Below, in pieces: positions 1 through 7,866 of a stretch of 33,192 bases of DNA. The translations under genes and the position numbers were made by a program. The stretch covers positions 1 to 33,192 of the forward strand of contig JACESO010000025.1 of NCBI GenBank assembly GCA_013911745.1, read 5' to 3'. How positions within the stretch are numbered: the first letter of the stretch is position 1; each line of letters begins with the position of its first letter. This DNA comes from Sphingobium sp. (GTDB taxonomy: Bacteria; Pseudomonadota; Alphaproteobacteria; Sphingomonadales; Sphingomonadaceae). The notes below the pieces were generated by a model. That model searched no databases and had not been told where the DNA came from. It saw only the letters and a list, made by a program, of their open reading frames with translations.

Positions 1-645
1 GCGGGTGCCGCGCGGCAGCTGTGCCTGATAGGCGCGGCCGCAATGCTCCACGCAATAGGGGAAACCGGGGTTCACCGCCTCGCCGCAGAAATGGAAGTCC
101 GGCTCGCCCGGATGACCCATCGGCCATTTGCAGATGCGTTCGGTCAGATCGAGCAGGCTGGTCTTGCCGGCAATCTCCGGGCTGGGCTTGGCCGGAACCA
201 GCCGGCGCGGCGGCGCGGGCGGAATCGGTGCCTGCTGATCGCCCGGACCCTGACGCAGGAAGCCGCCGGGGCCGACCGAGATGATGCGCGGCTGCGGCGC
301 GGGCGCGGGCGCGTCTTCGGCCGGCGCAGCGGATGCGGGAGCGGAAGGTGCGGCCGGTGCCGGAGCAGGCGCGCGAACCGGGGCGGCTGCGGGCGCCGGA
401 GCGGCGGCGCGCGGCGTTTCAGCTTCTGTCGCGACGGGGGCGGGCTTGCGCGGGGCAGGCGCGGCCTTCTTGGGCGTCTCGTTCGCCTTCACCGGCGACG
501 GGCGCGATTGTAGGCCCAGCCGGTGGGCCTTGCCGATCACCGCGTTACGGCTGACCCCGCCAAGTTCATCCGCAATCTGGCTGGCGGTCAGGCCGCGTTC
601 CCACATCGCCTTGAGCTGATCGATACGCTCCTCGGTCCAGGACAA
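1..645 (-). CDS. gcrA: GcrA cell-cycle regulator (C-terminus cut by window edge)
   Basis: GcrA is the alphaproteobacterial transcription factor that works with sigma-70 RNA polymerase at promoters carrying CcrM-methylated GANTC sites. The 215 codons visible start with MSWTEERIDQLKAMW, followed by a helix-turn-helix-like stretch GGVSRNAVIGKAHRLGL (about residues 29-45), both hallmark GcrA sequence. Residues about 50-150 are a long Ala/Pro linker. The C-terminal part has a CKWP motif (C172) and further cysteines and histidines (C187, C198, H201, C202), as usual for the family. The frame is open to base 1, so the last residues lie outside the window. The start is a TTG at 645-643, chosen because AGGAG lies 7 bases upstream and the family begins with MSWT. 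It is transcribed divergently from the ABC permease gene. Identity is confident; the exact C-terminus is unknown. Confidence 0.93.
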   Translation of the reverse strand, partial: MSWTEERIDQLKAMWERGLTASQIADELGGVSRNAVIGKAHRLGLQSRPSPVKANETPKKAAPAPRKPAPVATEAETPRAAAPAPAAAPVRAPAPAPAAPSAPASAAPAEDAPAPAPQPRIISVGPGGFLRQGPGDQQAPIPPAPPRRLVPAKPSPEIAGKTSLLDLTERICKWPMGHPGEPDFHFCGEAVNPGFPYCVEHCGRAYQAQLPRGTR

Positions 646-672
646 TGAAAAACTCCTCACAAATCTGGTGTG

Positions 673-691
673 GCTTCCTATATGGGGAAGC
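673..691. promoter_or_regulatory. Small palindrome between gcrA and the permease gene
   Basis: GCTTCC (673-678) and GGAAGC (686-691) form 6-bp inverted arms around the A/T-rich spacer TATATGG. It lies about 28-46 bases upstream of the gcrA start, in the 118-bp divergent promoter region. The spacer could overlap a -10 element. A short palindrome like this can arise by chance, and no regulator is implied. Confidence 0.2.
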
Positions 692-763
692 AGCCACGCA
701 GGTTCAAATCGCCGGACCTGACCCTCTTGCAGCACAACGGACCAGCCGATAGTCGATCCTCCC

Positions 764-1633
764 ATGAACGACCAGCCAAAAATTACCCTCGACGCTGCCA
801 CCGCGACGCCGCTGCCGCCCTTCGCCGAACCGGGGGTGCCGCAGATCCGCAACATCAACTGGGCGGGCACTTGGGCGCTATACCGGAAGGAGGTGCGCCG
901 CTTCATGAAGGTGCAGCTCCAGACGGTGTGGGCGCCGGCCATCACCACGCTGATGTTCCTCATCATCTTCATCGTGGCGCTGGGGGGAAGCGGACGGACC
1001 GTTAGCCTGCGCGGGGAGGCGGTGCCCTTCGCCGATTTCATCGCGCCGGGCCTCATCATCATGGGCATGATCAACGCCTGCTTCGCCAATGCCAGCTTCT
1101 CGCTGATGGTGGGGAAGGTGCAGGGAACGTTGGTCGATTATCTGATGCCGCCCATCTCGGTTGGGGAATTGCTGTTCGCGCTGGTCGCCTCTTCGGTGAC
1201 GCGCGCGCTGTTCGTGGGCTGCGCGCTGTGGCTGGCGATGGTCGCCTGGCCGGGCGTGCACGTGACGCCAGCGCATCTGTGGGCAGTCGTCTGGTTCGGG
1301 CTGCTGGGCACCAGCTTCATCGCCTTCCTGGGTGTGCTGACATCGATCTGGGCGGAAAAGTTCGATCATGGCGCGGCGATCACCAATTTCGTGATCGGGC
1401 CGCTGGCGCTCTTGTCCGGCACCTTCTACTCGATCGACCGGCTGCCGCCCTTCTTTCAGGGGATCAGCCACGCCAACCCCTTCTTCTACATCATTTCGGG
1501 CTTCCGCTACGGCTTCGTCGCGGCGGCGGACACGAATGTCGTGGTCGGCAGCAGCGTGCTGGTGGCGCTCAACCTATTGCTCGGCGGGCTATGCTATGTG
1601 CTGTTGCAGCGGGGCTGGAAGATCAAGGCCTGA
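764..1633 (+). CDS. ABC-2 type transporter permease
   Basis: This 289-aa protein is a membrane subunit of an ABC-2 exporter (YadH/DrrB-like). About 50 cytoplasmic residues, including GTWALYRKEVRRFMKVQLQ at the elbow-helix position, precede roughly six hydrophobic segments near residues 57-75, 87-107, 128-158, 170-196, 207-225 and 264-283. The stretch FIAPGLIIMGMINACFANAS and the family-typical GPLALLSGTFYSIDRLPPF followed by NPFFYIISGFRYG support the assignment. Its ATPase partner is not in this window, so the exporter is either encoded elsewhere or incomplete here. Substrate is unknown; lipid-linked glycans and drugs are both common for the family. There is no strong Shine-Dalgarno before the ATG; the length is normal. 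Confidence 0.9.
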   Translation: MNDQPKITLDAATATPLPPFAEPGVPQIRNINWAGTWALYRKEVRRFMKVQLQTVWAPAITTLMFLIIFIVALGGSGRTVSLRGEAVPFADFIAPGLIIMGMINACFANASFSLMVGKVQGTLVDYLMPPISVGELLFALVASSVTRALFVGCALWLAMVAWPGVHVTPAHLWAVVWFGLLGTSFIAFLGVLTSIWAEKFDHGAAITNFVIGPLALLSGTFYSIDRLPPFFQGISHANPFFYIISGFRYGFVAAADTNVVVGSSVLVALNLLLGGLCYVLLQRGWKIKA

Positions 1634-1637
1634 CAGG

Positions 1638-1766
1638 TCAGGTGAAGGCGGCGAACAGCGGCACGGCGAGGTTCATCGCCACCAGGATCGCAGCCGCCTT
1701 CAGCCAGTGACGCCATTGCGGCGCGCCGGCCCCCGCGTCGTCCGTCCACCAGGGCCATTCGATCAT
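1638..1766 (-). CDS. Hypothetical small membrane protein (42 aa)
   Basis: A short minus-strand ORF begins MIEWPWWTDDAGAGAPQ and ends in a single hydrophobic helix (about residues 22-41, LKAAAILVAMNLAVPLFAAF). A good Shine-Dalgarno, GGAAGG, lies 8 bases before the ATG. It ends 4 bases beyond the stop of the convergent ABC permease gene and fills the gap up to the wecB promoter region. The tryptophan-rich N-terminus, one C-terminal membrane helix and clean ribosome site suggest a real small inner-membrane protein, but I do not recognise a family and it may be spurious. Confidence 0.45.
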   Translation of the reverse strand: MIEWPWWTDDAGAGAPQWRHWLKAAAILVAMNLAVPLFAAFT

Positions 1767-1883
1767 CCATCCGTCCTTCCGCTTGTCAGCCACCGCCCTA
1801 GCAACGCCGCGCCGTTCAGGCGATAGTTACCTATTCCTGTCACAGCGTCCGGCAAGGACGATCGCATCTGACGAAGGAAGACG

Positions 1884-2999
1884 ATGAAGGTAGCGCTGGT
1901 GTTCGGGACACGGCCCGAAGCGATCAAGATGTTTCCCGTGATCCATGCGCTGCGCGGCCGTGCCGGGATCGACGTGCGCGTGATCGTGACGGCGCAGCAT
2001 CGCGGGCTGCTGGATCAGGTGTTGGAGATCGCCGGCGTCGTGCCGGACATCGACCTGGACGTCATGGTGCCCAACCAGACGCTCGACGGGCTGACGGCGA
2101 AGCTGATCGTCGAACTGGGCAAGGCGTTCGACGCGGAGAAGCCCGATCGCATCCTCGTCCATGGTGATACGCTTACCACCATGGTGGCGAGCCTTGCGGC
2201 CTATTACCGCAAGATTCCGGTCGGTCATGTCGAGGCGGGCCTGCGCAGCGGCGACATCCACCATCCCTGGCCCGAGGAAGTGAACCGCCGCGTGGTCGCC
2301 TGCATCGCGGACATGAACTTCGCCCCGACCCAGGCGGCGGAGGACGCGCTGCTCAGCGAGAACCGCGAAGCTGCGAGCATCCACATCACCGGCAATACCG
2401 TGATCGACGCGCTGCTTGCGACGCGCGACCGGGTGCTGGCCGACCCAAGGCTGGCGAGCGGGCTCGACGATCTCGCCGCGCGCTTCGCCGGCAAGCGCAT
2501 CGTTGCCGTCACCAGCCACCGGCGCGAGAATTTCGGCGGCGGGATGGAGGCGATCGCCCGATCGATCGCGGACATCGCCGCGCGGCCGGACGTGGCCGTG
2601 ATCTTTCCGGTCCACCCCAATCCCAATGTCCGCCCGGTGATGGACGCGGTGCTGGGCAACCTGCCCAACGTCGCCATGATCGAGCCGCTCGACTATCCCC
2701 ATTTCGTGCGATTGCTGGATATGTGCCATCTGGTCCTGACCGATAGCGGCGGCGTGCAGGAGGAGGCGCCCTCGCTCGGCAAGCCGGTGCTGGTGATGCG
2801 CGAGACGACCGAGCGGCCGGAGGGCGTGGCGGCAGGGACGGCGAAGCTGGTTGGCACGGACCGCGCGTTGATCGTGCAGGAGGTGTTGGCATTGCTGGAC
2901 GACGAGGACGCTTACTTGGCGATGGCGCGCGCGCATAATCCCTTTGGGGATGGCAAGGCGGCGGAGCGGATCGCGGATGTCGTGGCGGCAGCATTATAA
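1884..2999 (+). CDS. wecB: UDP-N-acetylglucosamine 2-epimerase (non-hydrolysing)
   Basis: WecB interconverts UDP-GlcNAc and UDP-ManNAc in the cytoplasm, the first step to ManNAc-containing surface glycans. The 371-aa length fits the family. The sequence opens with the Rossmann motif VALVFGTRPEAIKMFPVI. It has HGDT (D95) and GHVEAGLRSGD (E117), SHRRENFG (H212), and the nucleotide-binding signature SGGVQEEAPSLGKPVL followed by ETTERPE. The acidic residues fall at the same positions as the catalytic D95 and E117 of the E. coli enzyme. GAAGGAAG precedes the ATG closely. It lies upstream of wecC, which uses its product, with a small gene and a palindromic element between them, and then the export genes. 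Confidence 0.95.
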   Translation: MKVALVFGTRPEAIKMFPVIHALRGRAGIDVRVIVTAQHRGLLDQVLEIAGVVPDIDLDVMVPNQTLDGLTAKLIVELGKAFDAEKPDRILVHGDTLTTMVASLAAYYRKIPVGHVEAGLRSGDIHHPWPEEVNRRVVACIADMNFAPTQAAEDALLSENREAASIHITGNTVIDALLATRDRVLADPRLASGLDDLAARFAGKRIVAVTSHRRENFGGGMEAIARSIADIAARPDVAVIFPVHPNPNVRPVMDAVLGNLPNVAMIEPLDYPHFVRLLDMCHLVLTDSGGVQEEAPSLGKPVLVMRETTERPEGVAAGTAKLVGTDRALIVQEVLALLDDEDAYLAMARAHNPFGDGKAAERIADVVAAAL

Positions 3000-3118
3000 A
3001 CGCGACATGGCTTCCCCCACCTGCTAGCAGCTATCCATCGCCGCGAACTTCCGCCTGCAAGCCTTCGCTCCGACAGAGAGACCACCGCGCTCCCGCTTGC
3101 CAAAGCATGGAGCGTCGC

Positions 3119-3166
3119 ATGTCGCCTATTTCTTATGTCCTCCCGGTCGTGGCGCTTTCCGCATGA
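3119..3166 (+). CDS. Possible 15-aa leader peptide
   Basis: A mini-ORF encodes MSPISYVLPVVALSA and ends in a TGA that shares ATGA with the start of the next gene at 3163. GGAG lies 6 bases before its ATG, whereas the downstream gene has no good ribosome site of its own. This layout suggests translational coupling, with the leader delivering ribosomes to the 78-aa gene. At 15 codons it could also be chance. Confidence 0.3.
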   Translation: MSPISYVLPVVALSA

Positions 3167-3399
3167 GCCGGGCGATCAACGTCAACGCCAGCGTCGCCGA
3201 TGTGGAAGCGCTGTGCGCGCGCCATGGGATCGCCATTTCGGTCATCGAGCCGCTGACATCGGGCGGGACACGCGTGGTCTTGCTGAACCCCGACGGGGCG
3301 GAACGGGTCCGCACGCTGATGAAAACGAAGATCATCACCGCCGCGGTCGTGCGGTCGCCCATGCACATGGCGCGACAGCCGGCTCCGCGATACCGCTAG
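3163..3399 (+). CDS. Conserved-looking hypothetical protein (78 aa)
   Basis: The protein begins MSRAINVNASVADVEALCAR, with a compact alpha/beta-looking core and a basic C-terminus. It resembles a kind of short protein I recall from sphingomonad genomes, of the form INV-x-A-x(4)-V-x2-LC followed by IEPLTSGGTRVVL and ITAAVVRSP, but I know no function. No signal peptide or membrane helix is seen. The start at 3163 is preferred because the N-terminal extension from 3097 looks non-coding. The stop codon TAG at 3397-3399 is formed by the first bases of the palindromic element that follows, so the natural C-terminus may have been altered by insertion of that element. Confidence 0.6.
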   Translation: MSRAINVNASVADVEALCARHGIAISVIEPLTSGGTRVVLLNPDGAERVRTLMKTKIITAAVVRSPMHMARQPAPRYR

Positions 3400-3541
3400 G
3401 GCGGATAGACATTCAGCCCTGGCGGCCTGCAAATGGCGGCTTTCCGAGCTTCCGGTGCTCACGTACTTTTAGTACGCTGCGCTCCGGGTCTCGAAAACCC
3501 ACCATTTTCGTCACGCCATCATCTGAATATCTATCCGCCCT
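3398..3541. repeat. 144-bp imperfect palindromic element (REP/MITE-like)
   Basis: The outer arms are GGGCGGATAGACATTCAG (3399-3416) and CTGAATATCTATCCGCCC (3523-3540). They are inverted copies with one mismatch, and one further A-T pair extends them to 3398 and 3541. The centre is CGTACT-TTT-AGTACG (3462-3476), lying at the midpoint of the arms (about 3469). Between centre and ends there are more imperfect inverted blocks, such as AAATGG at 3431-3436 against CCATTT at 3502-3507, and CCGG at 3452-3455 against CCGG at 3484-3487. The element has no protein-coding look of its own. Its symmetry suggests a mobile palindromic element or a large RNA hairpin. I have the impression of similar sequence in other sphingomonad intergenic regions, but cannot test that here. 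Confidence 0.75.
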
Positions 3542-3634
3542 GTATTCGTCTCACCTTCGAGGCAGTCGTTACCGAAATCTTCAGCATTTCCGGGCAGGAG
3601 GTTGGTCGTATTTCAGCGGCCATAAGGACCATCC

Positions 3635-4930
3635 ATGCCCGTCGACACCAAGCAGAAGGTTTCCGTCATCGGCCTTGGCTATATCGGCCTGCCGACTGCT
3701 GCGCTGATCGCGCGGGGCGGGGCGCAGGTGGTCGGCGTGGATGTCAGCGCGCATGTGGTCGAGACGGTCAATTCGGGCCGCGTCCATATCGAAGAGGTCG
3801 ATCTCGACGGCCTGGTGCAGGGCGTGGTCGCGCGCGGCAATCTGCGCGCCAGCCTTGAGGTCGAGGAAAGCGACGTCTTCATCATCGCGGTGCCGACCCC
3901 GGTGGCGGAGGATCGTGCGCCCGACATCTCCTATGTCCTGAAAGCGGCGCGCACCGTCGCCCCGGCGCTCAAGGCCGGCGACACCGTGATCCTCGAATCC
4001 ACCTCGCCGGTCGGCACGACGGAAGCGATGCGCGACCTGTTCGCAGAGCTGCGTCCTGACCTCAGGATGCCGGGAACCGGCGTCGCGGGCGACATCGCCA
4101 TCGCCTATTGCCCGGAGCGCGTGCTGCCGGGTCGCATCCTGGTCGAGCTGATCGACAATGACCGCTGCATCGGCGGCATCACGCCCCGTTGCGCGCGCAA
4201 GGCGCTGGGCTTTTATCGCCAGTTCGTGCGCGGCGCCTGCATCACCACCACCGCCCGCGCGGCGGAGATGGTGAAGCTGGTCGAAAACAGCTTTCGCGAC
4301 GTCAACATCGCCTTCGCCAACGAATTGTCGGTGATTGCGGAGAATATGGACATCGACGTGTGGGAGGTGATCCGGCTCGCCAACCGGCATCCGCGCGTCA
4401 ACATCCTCAATCCCGGGCCAGGCGTCGGCGGCCATTGCATCGCGGTCGACCCCTGGTTCATCGTCCATGGCGATCCGCAAAACGCCCGCATCATCCGCAC
4501 CGCGCGCGAAGTGAACGACGGCAAGACCGACCATGTGGTCGCGAAAGCCTCCGACCTGATCGATGATTTTGCGCAAGAAGACGTCGCCTGCCTTGGCCTC
4601 GCCTTCAAGGCCAATATCGACGATTTCCGCGAAAGCCCCGCGGTCAAGGTGGCCGCGCGCCTCGCCCGCCGCTACGGTCGCCGGATCAAGCTGGTGGAGC
4701 CCTATGCCCACGACCTGCCGATGGACTTTGCCGGCACTGGCGCTGAGTTGATCGATCTCGATACGGCACTGGAACAATGCGGCGTGTTCGTCATTCTTGT
4801 CGATCATGACATGTTCAAATCGGTCCCCGTCGACGAGCGCGCCGACAAGGCGGTCTATGACACGCGCGGCATCTGGCCGGACCAGCCGCGCCGCATTGCG
4901 CAGTTCGCGCCGGATCGCCTCGCCGTCTGA
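3635..4930 (+). CDS. wecC: UDP-N-acetyl-D-mannosamine dehydrogenase
   Basis: WecC oxidises UDP-ManNAc to UDP-ManNAcA with two NAD+ per turn. The 431-aa protein has the N-terminal NAD-binding motif VSVIGLGYIGLPTAALIA and VPTPV, then ESTSPVGTTEA and YCPERVLPGRI. The active-site block NPGPGVGGHCIAVDPWFI carries the catalytic cysteine (C268). The C-terminal UDP-binding domain includes GLAFKANIDDFRESPAVKVA and ends near VYDTRGIW. The HCIAVDPWF variant fits the ManNAc dehydrogenase branch better than the UDP-glucose branch. AAGGA stands 6 bases before the ATG. With wecB upstream it completes UDP-ManNAcA synthesis, and export genes follow after 117 bp. Confidence 0.94.
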   Translation: MPVDTKQKVSVIGLGYIGLPTAALIARGGAQVVGVDVSAHVVETVNSGRVHIEEVDLDGLVQGVVARGNLRASLEVEESDVFIIAVPTPVAEDRAPDISYVLKAARTVAPALKAGDTVILESTSPVGTTEAMRDLFAELRPDLRMPGTGVAGDIAIAYCPERVLPGRILVELIDNDRCIGGITPRCARKALGFYRQFVRGACITTTARAAEMVKLVENSFRDVNIAFANELSVIAENMDIDVWEVIRLANRHPRVNILNPGPGVGGHCIAVDPWFIVHGDPQNARIIRTAREVNDGKTDHVVAKASDLIDDFAQEDVACLGLAFKANIDDFRESPAVKVAARLARRYGRRIKLVEPYAHDLPMDFAGTGAELIDLDTALEQCGVFVILVDHDMFKSVPVDERADKAVYDTRGIWPDQPRRIAQFAPDRLAV

Positions 4931-5047
4931 CGGCAGGGCGGCAGGGCCACGCCCGTTCGGCTCGGTCCATCCTATCCCAGGTTGCCATTCGCCTGCCGCC
5001 CCGTTACCCCGCCGCCTGGAACGGACTGTCACGGGGCGGGAGTGCGG

Positions 5048-5755
5048 ATGAACCGCCGGAACGGCATTACAGGGACTATGGCGGTCCTGCTGGCCTGCGT
5101 CCTGCTGGGCGCATGCGCCACGGTGGAGGATGCGCCGCGTGGAGAGGCCGCCTACGCCGCCATCCCGCCCGCGCCGGCCGTGGGTATGGAGTATCGCATC
5201 GCGCCCGACGATGTGCTGCGCATTCAGGTCTATCATGAGCCCGAGCTTTCGCTGGAGGATGCGCAGGTCAGTGCCGCGGGCATGATCCGCATGCCGTGGA
5301 TCGGCGACGTCCCGGTGGCGGGCCTTACCACCTCCGAAGCGTCCGACGTCATCGCCGGGCGGCTGGGGCAGCGCTACCTCGTGTCGCCGCAGGTGACCTT
5401 GTTCGTGAAGAAGGCAGTCAACCGCCGCGTCACCGTGGATGGCGAGGTTCGCGAGCCGGGGCTGTATCCGTTCGAGGGTCGCATCCTGCTGTCGCAAGCC
5501 GTGGCGATGGCCAAGGGGCCGACGCGGCTCGCCGGGCTCGACAAGGTGGTGGTCGTGCGGACCATGGATGGGCAGAGGCAGGCCGCCATGTTCGACCTCA
5601 GCGCCATCCGCAAGGGCGAGGCGGCCGACCCGGAAATCCTGCCGGGCGATCAGGTGATCGTCGGCCTGTCGCGGGCGAAGGCGATCCTGGGCGGGGCGTT
5701 GCTGGCGATCCCGGCGCTGGCGACCGGCTTCATCGCGCTGGATGGGGGGCGGTGA
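5048..5755 (+). CDS. Polysaccharide export lipoprotein (Wza/GumB/BexD family)
   Basis: This 235-aa outer-membrane export protein probably forms the channel for capsule or exopolysaccharide. The start MNRRNGITGT was chosen over an in-frame upstream start at 4982 because it gives a proper lipoprotein signal with lipobox LLGAC (C about 22), and GGCGGGAG precedes the ATG. The Poly_export domain follows (YRIAPDDVLRIQVYHEPELS, with the pattern GMIRMPWIGDVPVAGLT), then a SLBB-like domain (VTVDGEVREPGLYPFEG) and GDQVIVG near the end. A hydrophobic stretch at the C-terminus (ILGGALLAIPALATGFIAL) is a plausible final helix. Its TGA overlaps the ATG of the co-polymerase gene by one base, so the two are probably translated together. 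Confidence 0.9.
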   Translation: MNRRNGITGTMAVLLACVLLGACATVEDAPRGEAAYAAIPPAPAVGMEYRIAPDDVLRIQVYHEPELSLEDAQVSAAGMIRMPWIGDVPVAGLTTSEASDVIAGRLGQRYLVSPQVTLFVKKAVNRRVTVDGEVREPGLYPFEGRILLSQAVAMAKGPTRLAGLDKVVVVRTMDGQRQAAMFDLSAIRKGEAADPEILPGDQVIVGLSRAKAILGGALLAIPALATGFIALDGGR

Positions 5756-7842
5756 TGGACGCGACCCTGCCCGACGCCGCCCGCTCCTATGGCTGGAACC
5801 GCGTGTTCGCGGACCGGATACGCCATGCCGGATCGGTGCTGCGCCGCCATCGCATCATCCTGTTCGTCACGCTGGCGCTTTGCCTGCTTGCGGGCGCGCT
5901 CTTCATCCTGCTGTCCACGCCCAATTATCGCGCCACGGCGTCCGTGGAGGTCGAGGATGTGCCGGCGGGCGCAGCCGGTGCCGGCAGCGCACAGCGCGCC
6001 GCGACGCCCGGCGACATCGAAGCGCTGATGCAGACGGAGCTGGAAGTGCTGAAAAGCCGCGCACTGGCCGAGGATGTGGCTCACTCGCTGGCGCTGGTCG
6101 GCACGCCGACCTTCTTCCGTGGCATGGGCGAGACGGGGCCGACCCAGGGCAAGGGCAGCCTGTCCCAGCGCCAGGTCGAACAGGAGAGGGTGATCCAGCT
6201 CCTCCGTGACCGGCTGCAGGTCGAACTGCCGGGCAAGTCGCGCGTGCTGCGCATCAGTTTCGTCAGCGCCGACCCCGTGCTGTCGGCCCGGATCGCCAAT
6301 GCCTATGCCGACAGCCTGATCCGCGCCGACCTGAAGCGCGGGTTCGATTCCGGGGTGCAGGCGCGCCGCTTCCTGCTGGGCGAACTTGACGGCGCGCGCA
6401 GTGATCTGGCGCGGGCCGAGCGCGATCTGGCGGTCTATGCGACACGGAACGGTACGCCCGAGCCAGAGGGCGACAGCCAGGCCGCGCCCCAGAGCAGCGT
6501 CGGCGAAAGGCTGGCGCAGCTCAACGGTTTCCGCGCGCAGGCCGTGGCGGAACGCATTGCCGCGCAGAAGCGGTGGGAAAGCGCCCGCCGCGCCAGCGTG
6601 GACAGCCTGCCGGACGTACTGGCCAACGGCGCGATGCAGCAGATCATGGCCGCGCGCGCGCAGGCCCGCGCCGCCATCGCAGAGGAGAGGCAGTTCCGCA
6701 AGGATGCCCATCCCGAAATGCGGGAGGCCCGCGCCCGACTCGCCGCCCTCGACGATCAGGCGGATGCCATGGCGAACAGCATCCGCGCCTCCATGCGCGA
6801 ACAATATGAGGTCGCGGTCAGGGGCGAGGAACAGATTGCGCGGGAAATAGCGGCGCTGGAACGGCAGGCCAAGGCCGAACAGGGCCGCGATGTCCAACTC
6901 GGCATCATGCAGCGCTCCGTCGACACCTACCGGATGCTGCACGACAGCCTGTTGCAGCGCTATCGCGACATGGCGTCGCAGGCGGGATTCCAGGCGGGAC
7001 GCATCCAGCCGCTGGATCGCGCGGCGGTGCCGGACGAACCTTTTTCCCCGCGCATCGGCATCATCCTGCTGGTCGCGACGCTGGGCGGGCTGGCGCTCGG
7101 CCTGGTGCTGGTGGTGATCCGGCACATCTTCGACGACGCCGTCACGTCTGCCGACACGCTGGCCGAACGGGTCGACCTGCCCCTGCTCGGCGCGGTGCCG
7201 GTGACGGGAGACAGTCCGCAGCCGCCGGAAATCTTCACCCCCATCGCCTCCTCGCTGCTGCTTGCCACGACCGGCGGGCTGCCGCGCTCGATCCTCGTCA
7301 CCAGCGCGCAGGAAGGGGAGGGCAAGTCGCTGACGCTGCATGCGCTTTCGCTGGCGCTCGCCGGCCTTGGCAAGTCGGTGCTCGTGGTGGACGCGGACAT
7401 GCGCCGTCCGGTGCAGCATCGCCTGTTCCGCGTTGCGCCGGGCCGAGGCATCGCGGAAGTGCTGACCGGACAGGCGCGGGCGGCCGACGCGATCGTGGAA
7501 ACCGGAACGCCCGGCGTGTCGCTGCTGCCCTGCGCCGTCCTTCCGCCCAACCCGGCCGAATTGCTGGCGACGCCGGCGCTCGACGTGCTGCTGGCGGAGG
7601 TGGCGGGAAGCTATGACGTCGCGCTGATCGACGCGCCGCCGATCCTGGGGCTCAACGACGCGCCGCTTCTGGCGGAAAAGGCGGAGGCCAGCCTGCTGGT
7701 GGTCGAATGGGGACGAAACCATCATGGCGGGCTGCGCACGGCGGCCGAAAGGCTGCGGCGTTCAGGCACTGCCGTTATCGGCGCGATCCTGACCAAGCAG
7801 CAGGGCCGGGCGCTGGACTATGATTATCACAGAGGCGGTTAG
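5755..7842 (+). CDS. Polysaccharide co-polymerase / BY-type tyrosine autokinase (Wzc-like)
   Basis: This 695-aa inner-membrane protein probably controls chain length and export of the polysaccharide. A Wzz-type N-terminal part has one helix (about residues 34-54, IILFVTLALCLLAGALFILL), a long coiled-coil periplasmic region rich in R/E/A (about 180-420), and a second helix (about 434-455) preceded by the proline motif VPDEPFSP. The cytoplasmic kinase has Walker A SAQEGEGKS (517-525), Walker A' VLVVDADMRRP (542-552) and Walker B VALIDAPP (622-629). The C-terminal tail has only two tyrosines (DYDYHRGG), fewer than the tyrosine clusters of E. coli Wzc. It overlaps the Wza-like gene by one base and is the last gene of the module. 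Confidence 0.9.
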   Translation: MDATLPDAARSYGWNRVFADRIRHAGSVLRRHRIILFVTLALCLLAGALFILLSTPNYRATASVEVEDVPAGAAGAGSAQRAATPGDIEALMQTELEVLKSRALAEDVAHSLALVGTPTFFRGMGETGPTQGKGSLSQRQVEQERVIQLLRDRLQVELPGKSRVLRISFVSADPVLSARIANAYADSLIRADLKRGFDSGVQARRFLLGELDGARSDLARAERDLAVYATRNGTPEPEGDSQAAPQSSVGERLAQLNGFRAQAVAERIAAQKRWESARRASVDSLPDVLANGAMQQIMAARAQARAAIAEERQFRKDAHPEMREARARLAALDDQADAMANSIRASMREQYEVAVRGEEQIAREIAALERQAKAEQGRDVQLGIMQRSVDTYRMLHDSLLQRYRDMASQAGFQAGRIQPLDRAAVPDEPFSPRIGIILLVATLGGLALGLVLVVIRHIFDDAVTSADTLAERVDLPLLGAVPVTGDSPQPPEIFTPIASSLLLATTGGLPRSILVTSAQEGEGKSLTLHALSLALAGLGKSVLVVDADMRRPVQHRLFRVAPGRGIAEVLTGQARAADAIVETGTPGVSLLPCAVLPPNPAELLATPALDVLLAEVAGSYDVALIDAPPILGLNDAPLLAEKAEASLLVVEWGRNHHGGLRTAAERLRRSGTAVIGAILTKQQGRALDYDYHRGG

Positions 7843-7866
7843 GACCGCGCCGCGCTCCGCGTGAAA

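Noticed and set aside
3433-3858. A plus-strand frame beginning MAAFRASGAHVLLV
   Set aside because: Its first part is translated from the palindromic element and the rest runs out of frame through wecC. It looks like a repeat-derived false gene.
4982-5047. A longer N-terminus for the export lipoprotein
   Set aside because: The extra 22 residues would place the signal sequence and lipobox in the interior; the ATG at 5048 has a good ribosome site.
3581-5497. A 638-codon open frame on the minus strand
   Set aside because: It lies antisense to wecC and the export lipoprotein gene, is rich in His/Arg/Asp without any domain, and is a usual shadow of codon bias in high-GC DNA.
7843-7866. Possible terminator between the convergent autokinase and purQ genes
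   Set aside because: The 24 bases hold only a short CG-rich repeat without a U run.
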